From positions 1 to 20,166 of the forward strand of contig JBBQQT010000054.1 in the NCBI GenBank assembly GCA_038215555.1: a DNA stretch of 20,166 nt, in the 5' to 3' direction. How positions within the stretch are numbered: position 1 is the stretch's first letter; each line of letters opens with the position of its first letter. Positions 8,069 to 15,134 of this stretch are shown piece after piece. The notes beneath the pieces are model-generated. The model made no database searches and was not told the DNA's origin. It saw only the letters and a list, made by a program, of their open reading frames with translations. The translations under genes and the position numbers were made by a program. Source of the DNA: PFJX01 sp038215555 (GTDB lineage: Bacteria; Pseudomonadota; Gammaproteobacteria; Burkholderiales; Thiobacillaceae).

Positions 8069-8299
8069 CCTAGAAACCGCAGTTGGAGGCGGCCGCGTAG
8101 CGGGCTCATCCAAATGGTGAGCGTCATCGAAAGCGTTAACGTGAAACACACAGTCCCGTTCGCTCTTCGACCGTTCGACAAGCTCACGGCTCAGGGCGAA
8201 CGGTTTCATGATTTGGGGTGACGGCTCTCGGCATGAAAGTTAGCGCTGGCACCCATGCGGCCTCCCGAAGGCTGAGGAGCGCTCAATGAGGTTTCTAGG
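8069..8299. repeat. Intergenic repeat element A with short terminal inverted repeats
   Basis: The 231-bp segment begins CCTAGAAACC and ends GGTTTCTAGG, a perfect 10-bp inverted pair. Inside is a block of about 100 bp (8136-8243) that recurs in inverse orientation at 12713-12805. The core includes TTCGACAAGCTCACGGCTC and AGGGCGAACGG, a variant of a palindromic repeat widespread in proteobacterial genomes. A short open frame here (8012-8209, minus) is an accident of the repeat: its translated start recurs in the second copy. Confidence 0.65.
8136..8243 (+). repeat. Left arm of long inverted repeat bracketing 8244-12712
   Basis: This 108-bp block starts TTAACGTGAAACACACAGTC and ends CATGAAAGTTAG. 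Its reverse complement is found at 12713-12805 with only a few base differences and a 12-bp insertion in the left copy (an extra partial copy of the TTCGACC unit). The two arms are 4.5 kb apart and enclose five complete genes. Confidence 0.85.
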
Positions 8300-8353
8300 G
8301 TTGTGACAGAGGATTGCTATCGGAACGGCCTGAGTCCCTGGCTCAGGCGGATA

Positions 8354-8385
8354 CGAACAAGCCACCTGGACGGGCGGCTTGTTCG
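8354..8385. terminator. Hairpin downstream of the histone H1-like gene
   Basis: CGAACAAGCC and GGCTTGTTCG form a perfect 10-bp stem with a 12-nt loop, followed on the plus strand by CTTTT. It lies 54 bp past the stop of the leftward gene at 8439-8906. A second small hairpin, GCCTGAG/CTCAGGC at 8328-8348, follows. It is a plausible transcription stop, although the T-run is on the plus-strand side, not the side expected for the leftward gene. Confidence 0.45.
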
Positions 8386-8438
8386 CTTTTGCAGCGTCGG
8401 AAATCGAAAGGTTTGTGCAGCCGCTGCCGGCGCCGCGG

Positions 8439-8906
8439 CTACTTGCCGCTCTTGGTAGGCCGGCCGGTCTTGATCGCTTCGAGGCCCTGGATCGCGCTGG
8501 CCAAGTCCGCGTCGCCCAGGCCGGCAAGGCTCTTGATCGCGGCACGCAGAATCTCGCTCTTCTTGGCTGCGACGCCCGCATCCAGGCAACGTTTCTTGAT
8601 GGCCGCGAGGAGTTGGTATTCCGGTTCCGGCATCGTGAAGCTGTCCCGGATCAATTTTGCTTTCTTCTGCTTGGCGTGTTTGGCTTCCTGGGGCGCCTCC
8701 ACGACAATGGTTTCAGCGGCCGGAGGCGCTTTCTTCGCAACAGCTTGCTTGCTCACTTCGGCATGCGTAGCCGCTTTAGGTGTGGCTTTCGGGGCGGATG
8801 TGGCAAGGGCGGATGGGGCAAGGGCGGATGGGGCGCGTTTCCGCGTCTTACTCGGCGCGGCGTCGGTTGCGAGGATTTCCTGGGCAGTGGCGGCAGGTTT
8901 GGTCAT
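8439..8906 (-). CDS. Histone H1-like / RHH-like small basic protein
   Basis: This 155-residue protein has a low-complexity N-terminal half rich in Ala, Lys, Pro and Ser, with direct APSALAP-type repeats at about residues 25-45, resembling bacterial histone H1-like tails. The C-terminal part, from about residue 87, reads RDSFTMPEPEYQLLAAIKKR then CLDAGVAAKKSEILRAAIKS and is predicted helical. The order of a short strand, a helix and the KSEILRAAI helix suggests a ribbon-helix-helix-type DNA-binding fold; this is inference from pattern. The C-terminus is GRPTKSGK. AAGGAA precedes the ATG by 8 nt. A nucleoid-associated or regulatory DNA-binding role is likely but no function is known. Confidence 0.75.
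   Translation of the reverse strand: MTKPAATAQEILATDAAPSKTRKRAPSALAPSALATSAPKATPKAATHAEVSKQAVAKKAPPAAETIVVEAPQEAKHAKQKKAKLIRDSFTMPEPEYQLLAAIKKRCLDAGVAAKKSEILRAAIKSLAGLGDADLASAIQGLEAIKTGRPTKSGK
8794..8837. repeat. 15-bp tandem repeat inside the histone H1-like gene
   Basis: Three consecutive units of GCGGATGGGGCAAGG occur: the first has one change, the second is perfect, the third diverges in its last bases. The unit length is a multiple of three, so copy number can vary without frameshift. They encode the Ala/Pro/Ser repeats of the basic tail. Confidence 0.85.
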
Positions 8907-8938
8907 TTCGAGTTCCTTGTTTGCTTAACAATATAAAC

Positions 8939-8966
8939 AGTATAAATAGTATATTGGCGTTCGCAA
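8939..8966 (-). promoter_or_regulatory. Candidate sigma-70 promoter for the histone H1-like gene
   Basis: On the minus strand TTGCGA (8961-8966) and TATACT (8939-8944) are separated by 16 bp. The AT-rich stretch 8932-8955 is a near tandem repeat of a 9-bp TATAAACAG-type unit, giving a second TATACT at 8948-8953. Such iterated units may also be an operator. The rightward esterase gene begins about 100 bp away, so the region is a divergent control region. Confidence 0.5.
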
Positions 8967-9051
8967 GAAAGTGTTTGCAGTCTTGTCTCCGCCCTCCTCG
9001 CCCTTGCGGTTTTCTGTCAATCTGCCCTTGGTCATCTTTTCCCTTCTCGCC

Positions 9052-10020
9052 ATGACCACTCCAACCTTGTCTCACAGTTTTGGTTTCGATCCCGCCTACG
9101 GCATGGACCTGGCGCAATTACTGGCCATTTCTCCGCCCGAGCCGCCGCAGGACTTCGCCGCCTTCTGGCGGAGCCGCTACGCCGTGGCGCTGGCGCTGGA
9201 CACCCAGCCGCAAATTCAGGCCACCGGTCAGGAATTGGGACGCCATACGGTGTACGACTTGCGCTATCGCTCCATGGATGGCGTCGAGATCGGCGGCTGG
9301 CTGCTGGTGCCGATGGATGTCCCTCCGGTCAAGGGGGTGCTGGTCGGTCACGGCTACGGCGGGCGGGAATCGCCCGATGCGCTGGCCGGTCTGGATGACG
9401 CCGTCCTGTTGTTTCCCTGTTTTCGCGGCATGGGTTTGAGCCCGGTGGCCGGGCTTTCCGATCAGCCATCGCTGCATGTGCTATACGGCATCCAAGAGCG
9501 TGATCGCTATGTCCTGGGCGGTTGCGTGGACGATCTCTGGCTGGGGGTGTCCGCGCTTCTGGCGCTGTTTCCCGAAGTGACCGGCCGAGTGGCGGTCATG
9601 GGCATTAGTTTCGCCGGCGGCATCGGCGCCCTGGCCGCGCCCTGGGATAACCGCATCGGCCGCCTGCACATTGAAGTACCCAGTTTCGGCCATCAGGCTT
9701 TACGCCTGACTTTGCCCAGTGTCGGCAGTTGCGAAGCAGTGCGCGACTATCAGCGACAGCACCGCTTTAACGCAATGGAAACCTTGGCCTACTACGATGC
9801 AGCATCGGCCGCCCGCCATCTGGCAATTCCCACTCTGGTAGCGGCTGCCCAGTTCGATCCGGTGGTGCCGCCGCCAGGTCAGTTCGCCATTTACAACGCT
9901 ATTCCAGAAGCTTGGCGGAAATTGTTCCTGCTGCCGGCGGGTCATTTTGATTATTCGGGCAAGGCAGCCCGGGAACAGTCGCTGCAGGAGGAAGTAGTGC
10001 GCTTCCTGGATGCATCATGA
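9052..10020 (+). CDS. Acetylxylan-esterase-like (AXE1 family) alpha/beta hydrolase
   Basis: The 322-residue protein has the AXE1/cephalosporin-C-deacetylase layout. PPEPPQDFAAFWRSRYAVAL near the N-terminus is followed by YRSMDGVEIGGWLLVP, the oxyanion segment VGHGYGGRESP and LLFPCFRGMGLS. The nucleophile is Ser186 in MGISFAGGIGA; the canonical small residue after it is replaced, giving GxSxAG. Asp269 (AAQFDPVVPP) and His298 (PAGHFDYSG) complete the triad. Such enzymes remove acetyl groups from small substrates or polysaccharides; the substrate here is unknown. The start at 9052 is chosen because MTTPTLSHSFGFDPAYGMD fits the family; an upstream GTG at 8971 would add 27 residues. No good ribosome site is seen at either. 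It is followed 27 bp later by a second hydrolase. Confidence 0.85.
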   Translation: MTTPTLSHSFGFDPAYGMDLAQLLAISPPEPPQDFAAFWRSRYAVALALDTQPQIQATGQELGRHTVYDLRYRSMDGVEIGGWLLVPMDVPPVKGVLVGHGYGGRESPDALAGLDDAVLLFPCFRGMGLSPVAGLSDQPSLHVLYGIQERDRYVLGGCVDDLWLGVSALLALFPEVTGRVAVMGISFAGGIGALAAPWDNRIGRLHIEVPSFGHQALRLTLPSVGSCEAVRDYQRQHRFNAMETLAYYDAASAARHLAIPTLVAAAQFDPVVPPPGQFAIYNAIPEAWRKLFLLPAGHFDYSGKAAREQSLQEEVVRFLDAS

Positions 10021-10047
10021 ATCGGAGTTTTATTCCTTGTTTCCGCC

Positions 10048-10776
10048 ATGAATCGCGAATACCACCGCTGGTTCAGCCCCCGCTTGCAGCGCGACATGGA
10101 ATTACTGGTGTTCGGCCATGCCGGCGCCAAAGTGTTGGTTTTTCCTACCCGCGACGGTCGCTTCCACGAATATGAAAACCTGCGCCTGGTGCAAAGCTTG
10201 GCAGACAAGTTAGATGCCGGACAGTTGCAACTCTGGTGCGTGGATAGCATCGACTGGGAATCGTTCTACTGCTTCTGGTGCCATCCGGCGGATCGCGTGC
10301 GTCGCCATATGCTGTTCGAGGACTATCTCCTCAACGAAGTCATGCCCCTGATGCAGCAGAAGAACAATCACCCCTGCACCATCGCGCACGGTTGCAGCCT
10401 GGGCGCCTTTCATGCCACCAATATCGCCCTCCGGCATCCCAACCTGTTCCAGAAGCTGGTGGCTTTTTCCGGCCGCTACGACCTGACCCTGAACGTAGAA
10501 CATTTCCACGATTTGTTTAATGGCTACTACGACGACAACGTGTATTTCCATACCCCAACACATTTCCTGCCGAACCTGAGCTGTGCGTGGCGTTTGGAAC
10601 ACCTTCGCCGCATGGACATCACCATCGTAATCGGCAGTGAAGACCCGTTTTTTGCCAACAATCTTCAGTTGCGACAGATACTGGAAGGCAAAGGGATTCC
10701 GCATCAATTGCAAGTCTGGAATGGGCGCGCGCATCGCGGCCACGCCTGGCGGAAGATGGCGCCGATCTATCTCTGA
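10048..10776 (+). CDS. Esterase family (esterase-D-like) alpha/beta hydrolase
   Basis: The 242-residue protein belongs to the small putative-esterase group. Its nucleophile elbow is AHGCSLGAFHATN (Ser117, GxSxG intact), the acid is Asp199 in IGSEDPFF, and the base is His232 in NGRAHRGHAW (His229 is an alternative). LVFGHAGAKVLVFPTRDGRF at the N-terminus contributes the oxyanion region. No signal peptide is visible, so it is cytoplasmic. It lies 27 bp after the AXE1-like gene, same direction, implying one transcript. Relatives often sit next to amide-ligase or peptide-modification genes; none is present here. The substrate is unknown. Confidence 0.85.
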   Translation: MNREYHRWFSPRLQRDMELLVFGHAGAKVLVFPTRDGRFHEYENLRLVQSLADKLDAGQLQLWCVDSIDWESFYCFWCHPADRVRRHMLFEDYLLNEVMPLMQQKNNHPCTIAHGCSLGAFHATNIALRHPNLFQKLVAFSGRYDLTLNVEHFHDLFNGYYDDNVYFHTPTHFLPNLSCAWRLEHLRRMDITIVIGSEDPFFANNLQLRQILEGKGIPHQLQVWNGRAHRGHAWRKMAPIYL

Positions 10777-10805
10777 TAGTCGGCGCTCAGCGCCTAAGAT
10801 GAGGG

Positions 10806-10870
10806 AACAAAGCCTGGAACGAGCGGCCTTTGTTCAGGCACATGGTGTTGATCAGCGACTTTGTCGCTGA
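10806..10870. terminator. Hairpins between convergent esterase and XRE genes
   Basis: Two stems are seen: AACAAAG/CTTTGTT (10806-10812 with 10828-10834) and the stronger TCAGCGAC-TTT-GTCGCTGA (10852-10859 with 10863-10870). They lie in the 97-bp gap between the converging genes and could stop transcription in both directions. Neither has a clear T-run. Confidence 0.4.
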
Positions 10871-10873
10871 CCA

Positions 10874-11179
10874 TCAATTGGGGTAATGCCGCCCCCCCAA
10901 TGAATTCCCAGGTTCGCTCGACTCTGGAAAATATTTACCTTGGGTAAAAAGAATAGAAAACGAAGAAGTATTGCCTTCGCCAGAGGCAAGGTAAAAGGAA
11001 TTCGTATCTAACGCACGCGCCAGCTTTCTGATTTGAGGCCAGGAGGGAGTCTGTTGCGAATCTGACTCGAGAATAGAGATTCTGAACTGGCTAATCTGGC
11101 TCTTCTCGCTTAAACAAGACTGGCTCCATCCCTTCGCTTCACGGAGCCGTTTCAGTCTTTTGTGGAAGTGTTCCATCAT
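10874..11179 (-). CDS. Small XRE-family helix-turn-helix regulator
   Basis: The 101-residue protein carries one HTH_3-type domain at about residues 7-62: LKRLREAKGWSQSCLSEKSQ followed by ISQFRISILESDSQQTPSWP and IRKLARALDTNSFYL. The remaining 35 residues are unrelated to any dimerisation domain I recognise. The ATG at 11179 has GGAG 8 nt upstream. Base composition is clearly more AT-rich than that of neighbouring genes, as is the region just upstream of it (11180-11220), which suggests separate acquisition. It may control the flanking esterase or arginase genes, but nothing in the sequence proves it. Confidence 0.8.
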   Translation of the reverse strand: MMEHFHKRLKRLREAKGWSQSCLSEKSQISQFRISILESDSQQTPSWPQIRKLARALDTNSFYLASGEGNTSSFSILFTQGKYFPESSEPGNSLGGRHYPN

Positions 11180-11632
11180 GAATATCTCCAATAAAAATAT
11201 ATAAATCAATAATATGCCAACAAGCGTCGTTTTCCGCCAAGCCTTCGCGGGCAACCCCGTTATGAATGGTTACCCTGAATTACAAAGATCGGCGGTCGAT
11301 ATCTGGCGAATCCGGATGGCCGCAATTTCCGTGCCGTACGCGGTGCGGAAGAAGTCACACTGATTCACGAAACGGTCACCCAGCCATCAAAAATATAGCC
11401 TAGTTTGATTACTCATCCAGCTTTTACACCCTATCCGTGACAACTCACATCATCTTCGCCCGGGGCAAACGCGCCTCTTGCCAACTCGGGTCAACGCAGC
11501 GCTTACCGCCAATGTTGGGGTGGAAAACCGCTTCACACTGCTGCAGACCGCGCGCCAAGTCACATCACATACCGGCATGGCCCCCATCCGACTGAGGAGT
11601 GAACGCCTCGCGACTACCGAGAGACCGCAACC
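11180..11632. other. 453-bp intergenic region without a supported gene
   Basis: The AT-rich part next to the XRE gene (11180-11220) probably holds its promoter. The remainder is G+C-richer and resembles decayed coding DNA. A 35-codon open stretch at 11291-11398 (plus) contains YLANPDGRNFRAVRGAEEVT and ends in a stop. I do not recognise it and it has no evident start, so it is not called as a gene. No RNA gene was recognised. Confidence 0.4.
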
Positions 11633-12562
11633 GTGAACAGACGAAAGCAACACGACAGGAAGCATGCCAGCGTCCGCCTGATCGGCGTGGCCTCCGGCAT
11701 CGGCGCCCAGGACCCGGGCTGCGAGAAGGGAGCATGGGCGATCAAGCACAGCCATTGGATGCACCGGCTCGCGGAGGTGACGGAGTGGTCCGATCTGATC
11801 TATCCGCGCGACGGCCTCGACCGCTGGGCCAGCCTGGCCGATCTGGCCACGCGGGTCGGCGATGAGGTGGTGCGAACGCTGGAGGAAGGGAATTTCCCGG
11901 TGGTGCTCGGCGGCGACCATTCCTGCGCGCTGGGCACCTGGAGCGGGGTTGCACGGGCGTTGAACGGGCGAGGCCCGCTTGGGCTGCTCTGGATCGACGC
12001 ACACATGGACAGCCATATCCCGGAAACCTCGGCCAGCCACGCCATCCATGGCATGCCCCTGGCGGCGCTGCTCGGTCGTGGCCAACACGCCCTGGTTTCC
12101 CTGGCCGGCCGGGAGGCGATCTTGCGTCCGGAACATGTCTGTCTGCTCGCCGTGCGCAGTTACGAGGAGGCAGAAGCGGAACTGCTGAACCGTCTGGAGG
12201 TGCGCGTCATTTCCCAGGCGGAAGTGCTGCGGCGTGGCCTCGACACTTGCCTTGCGGAAGCGTTGTTGCGGATCGGCACGGGCACGGCGGGGTTCGGCGT
12301 CAGCCTTGATCTCGATGCCATTGATCCGATCCAAGCGCCGGGAGTTGGTAGTCCAGAACCGGCCGGACTCGATGCCCAGCGGTTGGTAGCCGCGCTGGCG
12401 CCGGCATTGGCCGATCAACGCCTGTTGGCTCTGGAAATTGCCGAATACAACCCGGAACACGACCGCAGTCAGCGCACGTTGCGGCTTATCGTCGATCTGC
12501 TCGATCAACTCGTGCAACAGGTTGGCGCGCACCGAAAATCGAAATTAGCCCAGGGTGATTAA
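11633..12562 (+). CDS. Arginase-family ureohydrolase
   Basis: The 309-residue protein has all metal-binding motifs of the binuclear-manganese ureohydrolases: GGDHS (His96), DAHMD (Asp122, His124, Asp126) and SLDLDAIDP (Asp226, Asp228). The loop ETSASHAIHGMP, with His139, resembles the arginase loop that recognises the alpha-amino and carboxyl groups of arginine, so arginase (L-arginine to ornithine and urea) is favoured over agmatinase. The glutamate segment ALEIAEYNP is also present. The start is a GTG at 11633 with only GAGAG-like bases upstream; no in-frame ATG occurs before residue 43. It stands alone and converges on the XpaC-like gene, with a repeat element between them. Confidence 0.88.
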   Translation: MNRRKQHDRKHASVRLIGVASGIGAQDPGCEKGAWAIKHSHWMHRLAEVTEWSDLIYPRDGLDRWASLADLATRVGDEVVRTLEEGNFPVVLGGDHSCALGTWSGVARALNGRGPLGLLWIDAHMDSHIPETSASHAIHGMPLAALLGRGQHALVSLAGREAILRPEHVCLLAVRSYEEAEAELLNRLEVRVISQAEVLRRGLDTCLAEALLRIGTGTAGFGVSLDLDAIDPIQAPGVGSPEPAGLDAQRLVAALAPALADQRLLALEIAEYNPEHDRSQRTLRLIVDLLDQLVQQVGAHRKSKLAQGD

Positions 12563-12581
12563 CTTCTCCCGCTGCCTTTCA

Positions 12582-12819
12582 ACCGAGATTTTCCACTAGC
12601 CAAAAATCGTTCGCCCTGAGCTTGTTTTTCCGATTGTCCTGAGCTTGTCGAAGGAAGGGCTGTTTGTAGTTCGACTAGCTCACCACGAACGGTTTCTGGG
12701 TGGACAAACTGTCTAACTTTCATGACGTGAGTCGTCACCCCAAATCATGAAACCGTTCGCCCTGAGTCGTGAGCTTGTCGAACGGGACTGTGTGTTTCAC
12801 GTTAATGGAAAATCTCGGT
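12582..12819. repeat. Intergenic repeat element B with 14-bp terminal inverted repeats
   Basis: The 238-bp segment begins ACCGAGATTTTCCA and ends with the exact reverse complement TGGAAAATCTCGGT. Inside are four variants of the CCTGAGCTTGTCGAA / TTCGACTAGCTCACC palindromic unit and the block shared with 8136-8243. It fills the gap between the ends of two convergent genes. It is similar in size to element A but has different ends. No target duplication is evident. Confidence 0.7.
12713..12805 (-). repeat. Right arm of long inverted repeat bracketing 8244-12712
   Basis: This 93-bp block is the reverse complement of 8136-8243, apart from a few substitutions and a 12-bp gap. It reads CTAACTTTCATGACGTGAG at its left end and GTGTGTTTCACGTTAA at its right end. 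Confidence 0.85.
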
Positions 12820-12830
12820 CAAACCCAAGT

Positions 12831-13472
12831 TCAACCAAGTCGAAAAAAATCGAATGGCCTGAATTTCTGTTCCAGAAATGCACCGTTTTCGGCCAGGGCG
12901 CGGGCATCGTCCTGCAAAGCATTGGCCAGCATCTGGCGCATCTGTTCGTCGAGCAGGACGAGCTGTTCCAGCAACATGGCCTGCGCGGTCTTTCCGTCCT
13001 TCAAGGGATGCATATGGGCGAAGGCGGGCGGCAGGCGCAGGTAGTTTTCCAGGGTGGCGGGCAGGTAATTGCGCACCGTCTTTTCCACACTGTGGCCCTC
13101 CTGGGAGAAAACCGTGTCGTCCGCCAGACGCGGCAGCAGTTCGGCCAGTGTCTGGCGCAAGCTTTCCAGCAGCACTTGGGATTCTCCGGGCAGGCGTTTG
13201 TGGACGCGTCGGATGAGGCTTTCGAGTTCGTCGAGCAGGGCTTCGGCCCGTATCTCGCGGGCGATTTCCAGGTGCATTTCTCGCGCCGCGAGTTGTCTGG
13301 TCAGCAGCCAGCCCAAGCCATACAAGCCGGCGACAATCAAGGGCCAACCCGGACCGATGATGCCTGTGAAGTACAGGCCCAAGCCGACCAGGCCAAGGCT
13401 GGCGCCGGCGATGTTGGGGTAGCCATAGAGGAACAGCCAGAGGCGGGTGGAAAAAGGCAGCATCTGCGTCAT
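12831..13472 (-). CDS. Small XpaC-like membrane protein, last gene of the TelA operon
   Basis: The 213-residue protein has two closely spaced hydrophobic helices at about residues 18-38 and 41-57, which form a hairpin in the membrane. A long, charged, helical cytoplasmic region follows (LAAREMHLEIAREIRAEALL, ELESLIRRVHKRLPGESQ, then LENYLRLPPAFAHMHPLKDG). This layout and its partner TelA match the XpaC family (named after 5-bromo-4-chloroindolyl phosphate hydrolysis in Bacillus), which is commonly coded beside TelA; the assignment rests on context and layout rather than a clear motif. It starts 12 bp after the stop of the vWA gene, with a poor ribosome site, suggesting translational coupling. 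Confidence 0.65.
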   Translation of the reverse strand: MTQMLPFSTRLWLFLYGYPNIAGASLGLVGLGLYFTGIIGPGWPLIVAGLYGLGWLLTRQLAAREMHLEIAREIRAEALLDELESLIRRVHKRLPGESQVLLESLRQTLAELLPRLADDTVFSQEGHSVEKTVRNYLPATLENYLRLPPAFAHMHPLKDGKTAQAMLLEQLVLLDEQMRQMLANALQDDARALAENGAFLEQKFRPFDFFRLG

Positions 13473-13484
13473 GGCAAACCGCGT

Positions 13485-15092
13485 TTATTGATAACCACGG
13501 ATGCCCTTGAACATGATCGGCAACGAGGTCTTGCGACTGTCGAACATGCGGCCGCCGGTCAGTTCGGCCAGGGCCTTCAATTCGCCGGCGTTGCCATCGC
13601 CAAACAGCACAGTGAATACCCGTGCCGCGCGTACGTCTGGCGGCAGGCTGGCGTAATAGCGCTTGAATTCTTCCAGCCCCATTCCCTCGTTGGATTCGCC
13701 ATCGGTCATCGCGACTATGGTGTAGTAACGCTGCGGATCGGCCTTCATCGCCACCGCCGCCTGGCGATAGGCTTCGGCCACCGCGTCATACAGCGCCGTG
13801 CCGCCACGGGTGCCAAGCTGGCCGGCGTAATTGCGGATCTGGGTCAGGGTTTGATCATTATTCTGGCGGGTCTGTCCCATGTCGGCGGCCAACAGTTGGT
13901 CGCGCTCGACGCTGCTGGAGAACGGAATCAAGGTAATGCGTTCGCGATTCTGGAAGCGGGCGAAACGGCCGGTCAGGCTGGTGTCGCCGCCGGACAGGCT
14001 AATCAGGGCTTTACGCAGCCCTTCCATCCGCTCGCCTTCCATTGAGCCGGAAATGTCCAGCACGAAAAAGGCGTGGGCAGGCCGGCGCTGATCGTTCAGA
14101 TACGAGAACAGCAGGCTGTTCACCACCTCGATCTTGCCTGGAAATGGCAACTCGGAAAGCAGCGCATCGGGAAACACGCCCTTGCCGACCATCACCGCCG
14201 GATTGACTGGCCGTCGCCGCGTCTCGCGCACCAGCATCTGTTGCACCGCGTCGCTTTTCAGCCAGGCGACGACCTTGTCATAAGCGGCCCGCTTGGCTTC
14301 GTTGACCAGAAGCAGTGGGTAGTCCGCCGTGACGATGCCATCGCGCGGATAGACCAGATGCAACTTGTCTTTCACAGGGGCGGCATTGGGGGAGCCGGCA
14401 TTGAGGCCAAGCAAGACTGATTCATAGTTGATCATGCCATCAAGGTGATCAGCTTCGGCGACGTAGCGTTCCGCCAACCAGCCGGAACTGCCGGCAGTGA
14501 GCTTCTGGCCCTTGAACAGGCCAGTGAGATTCAACTTTGCGACATCCTGTTCAGTCAATGCATCGGCCTTGCCAGCGAAGGCTGCGGCGACGCCCATCAG
14601 TGCGGAAAAGCCTGTATTGCTGGAGGTTGGGTTGGTCATCGCGTAGCTGAACTGGCCGGAAGCGGCAGCCTGCGCGATGTCCTTCCAGGTCAATTCGGCT
14701 TTCTTGTCCCAGCCCAGCGCCTTGAAGCGGCTTTCTTTGACGCCAAGCACTACCGGCGAGAGCATGATTTTTTCCGAAGCCTTGATCTTGGCGCGCGTGC
14801 TCGGGTCGAGCATCAGATACTTGGCATGCGAGAACCAAGCGGCATCGAAAGCTTCGCCCGCCTGCAAGCGTTCAACTCCGTCCAGGGTGCCGGAATATTC
14901 GAACTTGAGACGGATGCCGGTCTCGGCCTCCAATTTCGGCAATAACGGCTCGACGTCCTTCAATTCGGAACCGGCCAGCACGCTGAGCGTGCGCTCCAGC
15001 GGCAGTTCGGCAGGGGCGTCCGACTTGCCGCAAGCCGCCAGCAGCAGGGCCAGGGCGGGCAGGATGAAAAGCGTGCTCAGCCAGTTGCGCAT
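13485..15092 (-). CDS. Lipoprotein: solute-binding-like domain fused to a von Willebrand factor A domain
   Basis: This 535-residue protein has a signal peptide with lipobox LAAC (Cys21), so it is anchored to a membrane on the periplasmic side. Residues about 33-320 look like a type II periplasmic binding protein (LERTLSVLAGSELKDVEPLL, AMTNPTSSNTGFSALMGVAA, VYPRDGIVTADYPLLLVNEA). Residues about 338-530 are a vWA domain with a full MIDAS: DISGS (Asp346, Ser348, Ser350), Thr432 in RGGTALYDA, and Asp464 in MTDGESNEG. Metal-dependent ligand or protein binding is therefore expected. The start at 15092 has GGAGG upstream. It is the third gene of the TelA operon. The binding domain has no cognate permease or ATPase nearby. 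Confidence 0.88.
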   Translation of the reverse strand: MRNWLSTLFILPALALLLAACGKSDAPAELPLERTLSVLAGSELKDVEPLLPKLEAETGIRLKFEYSGTLDGVERLQAGEAFDAAWFSHAKYLMLDPSTRAKIKASEKIMLSPVVLGVKESRFKALGWDKKAELTWKDIAQAAASGQFSYAMTNPTSSNTGFSALMGVAAAFAGKADALTEQDVAKLNLTGLFKGQKLTAGSSGWLAERYVAEADHLDGMINYESVLLGLNAGSPNAAPVKDKLHLVYPRDGIVTADYPLLLVNEAKRAAYDKVVAWLKSDAVQQMLVRETRRRPVNPAVMVGKGVFPDALLSELPFPGKIEVVNSLLFSYLNDQRRPAHAFFVLDISGSMEGERMEGLRKALISLSGGDTSLTGRFARFQNRERITLIPFSSSVERDQLLAADMGQTRQNNDQTLTQIRNYAGQLGTRGGTALYDAVAEAYRQAAVAMKADPQRYYTIVAMTDGESNEGMGLEEFKRYYASLPPDVRAARVFTVLFGDGNAGELKALAELTGGRMFDSRKTSLPIMFKGIRGYQ

Positions 15093-15134
15093 GGATGCCT
15101 CCGTTATCTTGGTTTATTCGGGCCTGAGCGGGTG

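Noticed and set aside
8012..8209. 65-codon minus-strand frame sharing its N-terminus with a frame at 12747
   Set aside because: The shared start is the translated inverted repeat, not a conserved protein.
11450..12532. 360-codon minus-strand open frame
   Set aside because: Antisense to the arginase-family gene, whose metal motifs are complete.
12747..14045. 432-codon plus-strand open frame starting in the repeat
   Set aside because: Runs through repeat B and then antisense to the XpaC-like and vWA genes; its start is only the translated repeat.
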